A stretch of 25,874 bases of DNA from Clostridiales bacterium (lineage in GTDB: Bacteria; Bacillota; Clostridia; Oscillospirales; Oscillospiraceae). Position numbers and translations under genes: made by a program. Below the pieces are notes generated by a model. That model was not told where the DNA came from. It saw nothing but the letters and a program-made list of their open reading frames with translations, and ran no database searches. The stretch is taken from contig JAHZEF010000020.1 in the NCBI GenBank assembly GCA_019422005.1, positions 1-25,874 on the forward strand. Direction: 5' to 3'. Shown piece by piece: positions 21,963-25,874 of this stretch; position 1 is the stretch's first letter; every line of letters starts with the position of its first letter.

Positions 21963-23703
21963 CGCTGTATTTTTGACGGCTCTGGCCCGGGAACTGCGGG
22001 CGGAAGCCTTGGGCTGCAGAATCGACCGGGTGCATCAGCCGGAGCGGGACGCCCTGGATCTGCAGCTGCGCAGCCGCGATGGGGTCAGCCGCCTTCTGCT
22101 GTGCGCCAGCCCCAATCACCCCCGGGCCCATTTCACGCAGGCGCCCATGGAGAACCCGGCGCAGCCGCCCATGTTCTGCATGCTGCTGCGCAAGCATCTG
22201 GTGGGAGGGCGGATTGCCGAGATCCGCCAGCCGCCCCTGGAGCGGATGCTGGACTTTGTCCTGGACTGCACCGATGAAATGGGGGAGCCGGTGCGCAAGC
22301 ATCTGATCATTGAAATTATGGGCCGCAATTCCAATTTGATCCTCTGCGGCCCGGACGGCCGGATCCTGGACTGCCTGCGGCGGGTGGATTTTGAGATGTC
22401 GGAGCGGCGGCAGGTGCTGCCGGGGCTGTTTTATCAGCAGCCGCCCGCCCAGAACCGGCGGAATCCCGTGCAGACGGGGCAGAAGGAATTGCTGGCAATG
22501 CTGGAAGCGGAGGAAGGTTCCGCGCTGCTGGACCAGTGGCTCCTGGAGCGCTTTCTAGCGCTGCCGCCCCTGATCTGCCGGGAACTGGCATTTCGGTTCT
22601 GCGGGGAGACGGACTGCCGGATTTCCGATTGTGACCGGCAGCGGCTGGCGTCGTTTCTGGCAGAGGAGTTTCTCCGGCTGGAGGAGGGGCCGTTCCAACC
22701 GGTCATGCTGCTTCGGGACGGAAAGCCCGGGGACTTTTCCTACCGTCCCATCGGGCAATACGGCAGTTTCTGCCGGACGGAAACGCTCCCCTCCTTCTCG
22801 GCGCTGCTGGACCGCTTTTACACCGACCGGGACCGGGCGGAGCGGGTGCGCCAGCGCAGTCAGGCGATCCAGAAAACCGTTGTGAACCTGCGGGACCGGA
22901 CTGCGCGGAAACTGGAGATTCAGAAAAAGGAACTGGAAGCCACGTATGGCCGGGAGCGGCTGCGCCGTCTGGGCGATATCGTCACAGCGAATCTGCATCG
23001 GATTCAGCGGGGGCAGGGCCGGCTGACCGCGGTGGATTTTTATGATCCGGAGATGCGGGAGATCGAAATCCCGCTGTCGCCGCAGCTTTCCCCGCAGCAG
23101 AACGCGGCCCGATTTTATAAGGACTATGCCAGGGCGAAGCATGCCGAGCAGATGCTGACGGGGCTGATCGCCAAAGGGGAGCAGGAGCTGGACTATTTCA
23201 ACAGCATTCTGGATGAACTCAGCCGGGCGGAGGGGGAGAAGGACGTTGCCGACATCCGCGCAGAACTGACGGAAGGCGGCTATCTGCGCGGGACAGACCG
23301 GAAAAAGCAGATGAAGCAGCAGCCGTCCAGGCCTCTGGAGTATCGGTCCAGCGAGGGGTATTCCATATTTGTGGGCCGGAACAACCGGCAGAACGATCAA
23401 TTGACCCTGAAGGCGGCGGAAAAGCGGGATCTGTGGCTGCATGTGCAGAAGATTCACGGCAGCCATGTGGTGATTGTCTGCGCCGGGCAGGCGCCGGGCG
23501 ACCAGACTGTTACGGAAGCGGCCATGCTGGCCGCGTGGCACTCCCAGGCGCGGGAAGGGCAGAATGTCCCGGTGGACGTGACGCCGGTCCGCAATGTCCG
23601 GAAGCCGGCCGGGGCAAAGCCCGGCATGGTGGTTTACGACCGGTACCGCACGGTTTATGTGACGCCGGACGCTGCGCTTTGCCGGCGCCTGAGGGTACAA
23701 TGA
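21952..23703 (+). CDS. rqcH: Rqc2/NEMF homolog RqcH (NFACT protein)
   Basis: The 583-residue ribosome-associated quality-control factor directs C-terminal alanine tailing of stalled nascent chains on 50S subunits in Firmicutes; older annotations call it fibronectin-binding protein. It has an NFACT-N domain (1 to about 200, with RKHLIIEIMGRNSNLIL and the GxGRxN core), a central coiled coil (about 285-440, KLEIQKKELEATYGRERLR) and NFACT-R (about 465-575, HVQKIHGSHVVI). The two-residue motif that is D97-R98 in Bacillus is E97-R98 here. GGAGG lies 6 nt before ATG. It is coupled to mrnC by an 11-base overlap. Confidence 0.95.
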   Translation: MPFDAVFLTALARELRAEALGCRIDRVHQPERDALDLQLRSRDGVSRLLLCASPNHPRAHFTQAPMENPAQPPMFCMLLRKHLVGGRIAEIRQPPLERMLDFVLDCTDEMGEPVRKHLIIEIMGRNSNLILCGPDGRILDCLRRVDFEMSERRQVLPGLFYQQPPAQNRRNPVQTGQKELLAMLEAEEGSALLDQWLLERFLALPPLICRELAFRFCGETDCRISDCDRQRLASFLAEEFLRLEEGPFQPVMLLRDGKPGDFSYRPIGQYGSFCRTETLPSFSALLDRFYTDRDRAERVRQRSQAIQKTVVNLRDRTARKLEIQKKELEATYGRERLRRLGDIVTANLHRIQRGQGRLTAVDFYDPEMREIEIPLSPQLSPQQNAARFYKDYARAKHAEQMLTGLIAKGEQELDYFNSILDELSRAEGEKDVADIRAELTEGGYLRGTDRKKQMKQQPSRPLEYRSSEGYSIFVGRNNRQNDQLTLKAAEKRDLWLHVQKIHGSHVVIVCAGQAPGDQTVTEAAMLAAWHSQAREGQNVPVDVTPVRNVRKPAGAKPGMVVYDRYRTVYVTPDAALCRRLRVQ

Positions 23704-23736
23704 CAGGCCGTGAAAAAGCGGCGGAAGGAGTTATTT

Positions 23737-24018
23737 ATGAGTATGGATTGGCAGGGAAAACATTTCAGCTTTTTCCAGAATACCGAATGCGAGTATTTTC
23801 CGTGTCACCGGACGGAGCATCCGGAGACGTTCAACTGCATCTTCTGCTATTGCCCGCTGTACGCTCTGGGAGAGCGCTGCGGCGGTCATTTCCGGTATAC
23901 AGCCAGCGGCCTCAAAGACTGCTCCGGCTGCTGCATTCCCCACGAGAGGGCGCGCTATGGAGAGATCACTGGACGCTTTCAGGAGGTGGCGGAACTGGCG
24001 AAGCGCCGTGACGGCTGA
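23737..24018 (+). CDS. Cysteine-rich small domain protein
   Basis: The 93-residue protein has nine cysteines (C18, C23, C34, C37, C39, C48, C62, C65, C66) and conserved aromatic residues, arranged as FFQNTECEYFPCH, FNCIFCYCPLY and GLKDCSGCCIPH. This matches the Cysteine-rich small domain family (Pfam PF04071), thought to bind a metal but without a proven function. ATG 23737 has AAGGAG at 23725-23730, 6 nt upstream; a GTG at 23710 lies in frame but has no ribosome-binding site. It starts 33 bases after rqcH and is likely on the same mRNA. Confidence 0.85.
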   Translation: MSMDWQGKHFSFFQNTECEYFPCHRTEHPETFNCIFCYCPLYALGERCGGHFRYTASGLKDCSGCCIPHERARYGEITGRFQEVAELAKRRDG

Positions 24019-24090
24019 CACGATTTGTCAGTACCGGACGCACATATTTTTTCTGAGCGGGCGTTACACTATACCGGGAGTGTGAACGCC

Positions 24091-24261
24091 ATGAAGAAAA
24101 AACCGCATAAGCTGCCCTGCGAGCTGCACGATCCAAAACTGGATTCACCGCGCTGCGGGCTGCCGCTGGATTTGTCCGACGAGCCGCTCCGGATGCAGAC
24201 GGAGCAGGTTCTGCCGCAGCCCGGGGAGTGGAACGGCACGGAGACAGCCGGCCTGGAATGA
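24091..24261 (+). CDS. Small protein, 56 residues, unknown
   Basis: This is an orphan small reading frame: basic N terminus (MKKKPHK), two cysteines in LPCELHDPKLDSPRCGLP, then an acidic/Gln-rich tail. No membrane segment and no recognised family. GGGAG (24076-24080) lies 10 nt before the ATG, in the loop of a small stem ACACT/AGTGT (24066-24070 with 24079-24083). Codon third positions are GC-rich like its neighbours. It lies between two Cys-rich genes on the same strand, with a gap of 72 bases upstream and 86 downstream. Confidence 0.5.
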   Translation: MKKKPHKLPCELHDPKLDSPRCGLPLDLSDEPLRMQTEQVLPQPGEWNGTETAGLE

Positions 24262-24275
24262 CAGGAACAGACACC

Positions 24276-24346
24276 AAAGGGCCTCCCACAGCATAGAATG
24301 CCATGGAACGAATGGTTCCGACTTCTATGTTTGGGAGGACTCCTTT
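24276..24346 (+). promoter_or_regulatory. 71-nt RNA hairpin that sequesters the Cys-rich gene's ribosome-binding site
   Basis: Nested arms pair in register: AAAGG (24276-24280) with CCTTT (24342-24346); CCTCCCA (24282-24288) with TGGGAGG (24332-24338); CATAGAA (24292-24298) with TTCTATG (24323-24329); GGAAC (24305-24309) with GTTCC (24315-24319). That is about 24 bp. The Shine-Dalgarno GGGAGG (24333-24338) is fully paired, and the structure ends one base before the ATG. The function (thermosensor, ligand sensor or protein target) is unknown. Confidence 0.7.
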
Positions 24347-24347
24347 T

Positions 24348-24599
24348 ATGTGTTGTAATTCTGGCTGTCCCTTTGTCTGGGGCGGAATCGGCATCACCGG
24401 CGGCTGCGGATGCGGCTGCGGTACCGTTGCCGACAGTACTTCGTCCAGCTGCGGGTGCGGCAGCTCCGTGGCAGGCACCTCTACCTCCAACAGCACCTCT
24501 TCTTCCAGCGGCTGCGGCTGTAACCGCTGCTGCAGCCGCTGCTGCAGCCGATGCAGCTGCTGCTGCAACAGATGCAACAGCTGCAATAGCTGCGGCTGA
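24348..24599 (+). CDS. Cysteine-rich protein, 83 residues with 21 Cys, unknown
   Basis: The product begins MCCNSGCPFVWGG and contains GCGCGC, CGCG and GCGC clusters separated by Ser/Thr-rich stretches. It ends in a 26-residue run where Cys recurs every three residues (CNRCCSRC, CSRCSCCCNRC, NSCNSCG). Twenty-one of 83 residues are Cys, with no Lys or His. GGGAGG lies 9 nt before ATG and the codons favour C or G in the third position, supporting this frame. The family was not recognised. A metallothionein-like thiol-metal cluster protein, a cross-linked spore-coat or wall protein, or a modified-peptide precursor are possibilities; none has direct support. Its leader hides the ribosome-binding site. 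A terminator follows at 24664. Confidence 0.72.
   Translation: MCCNSGCPFVWGGIGITGGCGCGCGTVADSTSSSCGCGSSVAGTSTSNSTSSSSGCGCNRCCSRCCSRCSCCCNRCNSCNSCG
24524..24590 (+). repeat. TGC-type triplet repeat inside the Cys-rich gene
   Basis: Two perfect tandem copies of CCGCTGCTGCAG (24524-24535, 24536-24547) are followed by degenerate TGC/AGC triplets to 24590. The repeat encodes the periodic Cys array and is open in most other frames, which explains spurious overlapping frames there. Confidence 0.75.
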
Positions 24600-24605
24600 A
24601 ACACC

Positions 24606-24623
24606 GGGCGGCTCCGGCCGCCC
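24606..24623 (+). other. Short GC hairpin 3' of the Cys-rich gene
   Basis: GGGCGGC (24606-24612) pairs with GCCGCCC (24617-24623) around TCCG, 7 bp, with no U run. It may protect the mRNA end. It precedes the real terminator at 24664. Confidence 0.4.
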
Positions 24624-24663
24624 CTACATGAGATCCAGCTCCCGAAACCCAAACATAGAAACT

Positions 24664-24692
24664 GCGCCGGACACTTCTGTGTCCGGCGCTTT
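24664..24692 (+). terminator. Terminator after the Cys-rich gene
   Basis: A perfect 11-bp stem GCGCCGGACAC (24664-24674) with GTGTCCGGCGC (24679-24689), TTCT loop, then TTT. It separates the Cys-rich cluster from the DUF2812-like gene, which has its own promoter. Confidence 0.85.
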
Positions 24693-24734
24693 CCGTCCGC
24701 TGGCAGATTGGCATATCGGCCGGTTATCTTGCAG

Positions 24735-24763
24735 TTCCGAAACCGGGGCTGCTGTGATATAAT
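24735..24763 (+). promoter_or_regulatory. Extended -10 promoter of the DUF2812-like gene
   Basis: A perfect TATAAT (24758-24763) is preceded by TGA, an extended -10, with a weak -35 TTCCGA (24735-24740) and a 17-nt spacer. Confidence 0.7.
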
Positions 24764-24788
24764 CAAGATCGAGAGAGAGGTGGCAACC

Positions 24789-25328
24789 ATGCAGAAGGCA
24801 GTGCTGCGGTGCTATACCGCGCGGTCGCGCAGAAAGAATGAGCAGGATCTGAACCGGCGGTCCGACGAAGGCTGGAGCCTGGTCCGGGCGGGATGCCTGC
24901 GGGATGTTTTCGAACAGGATTCGGAGACGGTCTGGCGGTATGGCCTGGATTATTGCCCGGAGCTTCTGGGGGAGGAAGAGCGGCAGCGGCGGGAGGAACG
25001 CTATGCGGAGGAAGGCTGGGAACTGGTCAATGTGACGGCGGCCGGCTGGGCATATTACCGGAAAGCTGCGGCGGAAGGGCTGCCGGAGGAGGCGTACCGG
25101 CTTCCGGTTCCGTATACGCAGGCAGAATGGCGGCTGACGGAAACCATCAGCCTGCTCTTCTGGCTGCGAATGGGGCTGCTGGCGATCGGCGCGGTGCTTG
25201 CGGCTGCCGCGGTTGTCCGGCAGAAGGCCATGGTTCTGCCGGCTGTGGCATACCTGCTGCTGATGCTGCTGCTGTTTTTCCGGATGCAGGCCCTGCAGGA
25301 GAAGCTGAAACGGTGCTCTGACCGGTGA
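24789..25328 (+). CDS. DUF2812-like membrane protein
   Basis: The 179-residue protein has the typical pattern of DUF2812: NEQDLNRRSDEGWSLVRAG, VWRYGLDYCPE, YAEEGWELVNVTAAGWAYYRK (two 'GW' motifs and a YRK end). Two C-terminal membrane helices follow (about 118-139 and 143-165) and a basic end. In other Firmicutes such proteins often lie next to PadR regulators, but no regulator is visible here. The function is unknown. ATG 24789 has GAGG 8 nt upstream inside a GAGAGAGAGG stretch; upstream codons to 24708 overlap the promoter, so that start was rejected. Confidence 0.78.
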   Translation: MQKAVLRCYTARSRRKNEQDLNRRSDEGWSLVRAGCLRDVFEQDSETVWRYGLDYCPELLGEEERQRREERYAEEGWELVNVTAAGWAYYRKAAAEGLPEEAYRLPVPYTQAEWRLTETISLLFWLRMGLLAIGAVLAAAAVVRQKAMVLPAVAYLLLMLLLFFRMQALQEKLKRCSDR

Positions 25329-25331
25329 AAT

Positions 25332-25375
25332 GCCCGCCCGGGACGGGCAACCCCCGCCGCGGCGGGCGGCGGGGG
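25332..25375. terminator. GC-rich hairpins between convergent DUF2812-like and oadG-like genes
   Basis: GCCCG (25332-25336) pairs with CGGGC (25344-25348), and CCCCCGCCG (25351-25359) with CGGCGGGGG (25367-25375). No U run follows on the plus strand; on the minus strand the first hairpin is followed by ATTTC. The remainder to 25484 shows only one more GC-rich inverted repeat near 25382-25405. Confidence 0.5.
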
Positions 25376-25484
25376 GTGTGCGCGCCGGAAAAGGCCTTCC
25401 CGGCGTTATTTGGCGGCGCGGGCGCTGCGGGCTCCGGCCGGGCTGCAGGGCTGCCGGCAGTGAAGGCAGCGCAGCCTTTGGAAC

Positions 25485-25634
25485 CTAGTCGGAGTCCTGG
25501 TCCCGGCGGCCGGAGGTCAGGCGGTTCATCAGATGCGTCCCCAGGATCAGCACCGCCGTCACGGCGAAAATCCCCAGCATGCCCTTGCCCATGATGGGCA
25601 GCGTTTCCATAAACAATTCAATATTCAGTTCCAT
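25485..25634 (-). CDS. OadG-like small subunit of a sodium-pumping decarboxylase
   Basis: The 49-residue frame begins MELNIELFMETLPIMGKG, continues with one hydrophobic helix (about 19-36, MLGIFAVTAVLILGTHLM) and ends in a polar tail RRDQDSD. This is the form of the very small OadG-related gamma subunits that follow oadB in Clostridia. It starts 4 bases after the oadB stop, with GGGGTGA overlapping the end of oadB as ribosome-binding site, so translation is coupled. It would help assemble the membrane Na+ pump. Confidence 0.75.
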   Translation of the reverse strand: MELNIELFMETLPIMGKGMLGIFAVTAVLILGTHLMNRLTSGRRDQDSD

Positions 25635-25638
25635 ATCA

Positions 25639-25874
25639 TCACCCCAGGAAATTCAGAATCAGGCCGCCGGCGATGACGGAAGCGATTTGCCCGGAGACAG
25701 TGGCGCCGACGGCGTGCATGAGCAGGAAATTTTGATTGTCTTCCTCCAATCCCAGCTTGTTGACGACACGGGCCGACATGGGAAAAGAGGAGATGCCGGC
25801 CGCGCCGATCATGGGATTGATTTTGTTCTTGGAGAACAGGGTGATGAGCGTGGCAAACAGGACGCCGCCCACCG
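25639..25874 (-). CDS. oadB: Sodium ion-translocating decarboxylase beta subunit, C-terminal part
   Basis: The frame runs off the window edge, so the N-terminal four-fifths or so is missing. The visible 78 residues match the conserved end of OadB/GcdB/MmdB: a TM helix (GVLFATLITLF), then KINPMIGAAGISSFPMSARVVNK, QNFLLMHAVGATVSGQIASV and the final helix VIAGGLILNFLG. These subunits couple decarboxylation of a biotin-bound carboxyl group to Na+ export. Which acid is used (oxaloacetate, methylmalonyl-CoA or glutaconyl-CoA) cannot be told without the alpha subunit. Confidence 0.93.
   Translation of the reverse strand, partial: VGGVLFATLITLFSKNKINPMIGAAGISSFPMSARVVNKLGLEEDNQNFLLMHAVGATVSGQIASVIAGGLILNFLG

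Noticed and set aside
24524..24590. Possible CRISPR or satellite array
   Set aside because: The units are 12 bp and 3 bp without spacers and are explained by the CxxC-coding pattern.
24298..24762. A plus-strand frame overlapping the Cys-rich gene whose start looks like a signal peptide followed by an Ala-rich stretch
   Set aside because: Its ATG lies inside the left arm of the leader hairpin with no spaced ribosome-binding site, it runs through the terminator at 24664, and the Ala run is the triplet repeat read in another phase. The Cys frame has the proper start signals.
23966..24790. A 274-codon minus-strand frame rich in Gln and Leu across the small Cys genes
   Set aside because: It is created by the triplet repeat and by antisense of coding genes; it passes through two hairpins and has no domain.

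Overview
The window looks like chromosome from a high-GC, endospore-forming member of the Clostridia, most likely Oscillospiraceae (Oscillibacter/Dysosmobacter/Flavonifractor-like). The evidence is GC-rich codon use, the sporulation genes yabP and yabQ beside divIC, several S-layer-homology (SLH) or cell-wall proteins, the Gram-positive rimP-nusA-ylxR-ylxQ-infB order, mini-RNase III next to RqcH, and an OadB gene followed by a very small OadG-like gene. The family placement is inference.

Layout. (1) 1-1990, plus strand: the 3' end of dnaK, then complete dnaJ and a strong terminator. (2) 2162-4696, plus strand: a sigma-A-like promoter, an unrecognised polytopic membrane protein, rpiB and an inositol-monophosphatase-family gene, closed by a bidirectional terminator. 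(3) 4790-7766, minus strand: yabP-yabQ-divIC-yabR (sporulation, division, S1 RNA binding), then an SDR oxidoreductase and a flavodoxin-fold protein. (4) 7934-9331, minus strand: a secreted SLH protein with its own promoter. (5) 9537-17603, minus strand: one long translation/RNA operon reading rimP-nusA-ylxR-ylxQ-infB-rbfA-nrnA-truB-ribF from a good promoter, with a structured leader and a terminator-like hairpin between infB and rbfA. (6) 17694-21374: a secreted N-acetylmuramoyl-L-alanine amidase (minus), an unrecognised eight-helix membrane protein (plus) and a CHAP-SLH putative wall hydrolase (minus). (7) 21485-25328, plus strand: mrnC-rqcH, then three small proteins (a Cys-rich small-domain protein, a 56-residue orphan and an 83-residue protein with 21 cysteines), then a DUF2812-like membrane protein. 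(8) 25485-25874, minus strand: the 3' end of an oadB gene and a 49-residue OadG-like gene.

How the genes work together. Block 5 supplies translation initiation, ribosome maturation, transcription elongation and antitermination, tRNA modification and nanoRNA turnover. mrnC and rqcH add 23S rRNA maturation and ribosome rescue. DnaK/DnaJ handle folding. The SLH, amidase and CHAP proteins act on the cell envelope. YabP/YabQ act in spore-coat and cortex formation, and DivIC in division.

The strangest locus is 24276-24599. A 71-nt imperfect inverted repeat buries the ribosome-binding site of an 83-aa, 21-Cys protein whose C-terminal half is an almost uninterrupted lattice of CxxC units. It sits behind another Cys-rich small protein and is the best candidate here for something undescribed. 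No tRNA, rRNA, CRISPR array, insertion sequence or phage gene was seen. No gene-free stretch exceeds 300 bases; the longest are 19107-19348 and 1991-2224, which hold promoters or a terminator.
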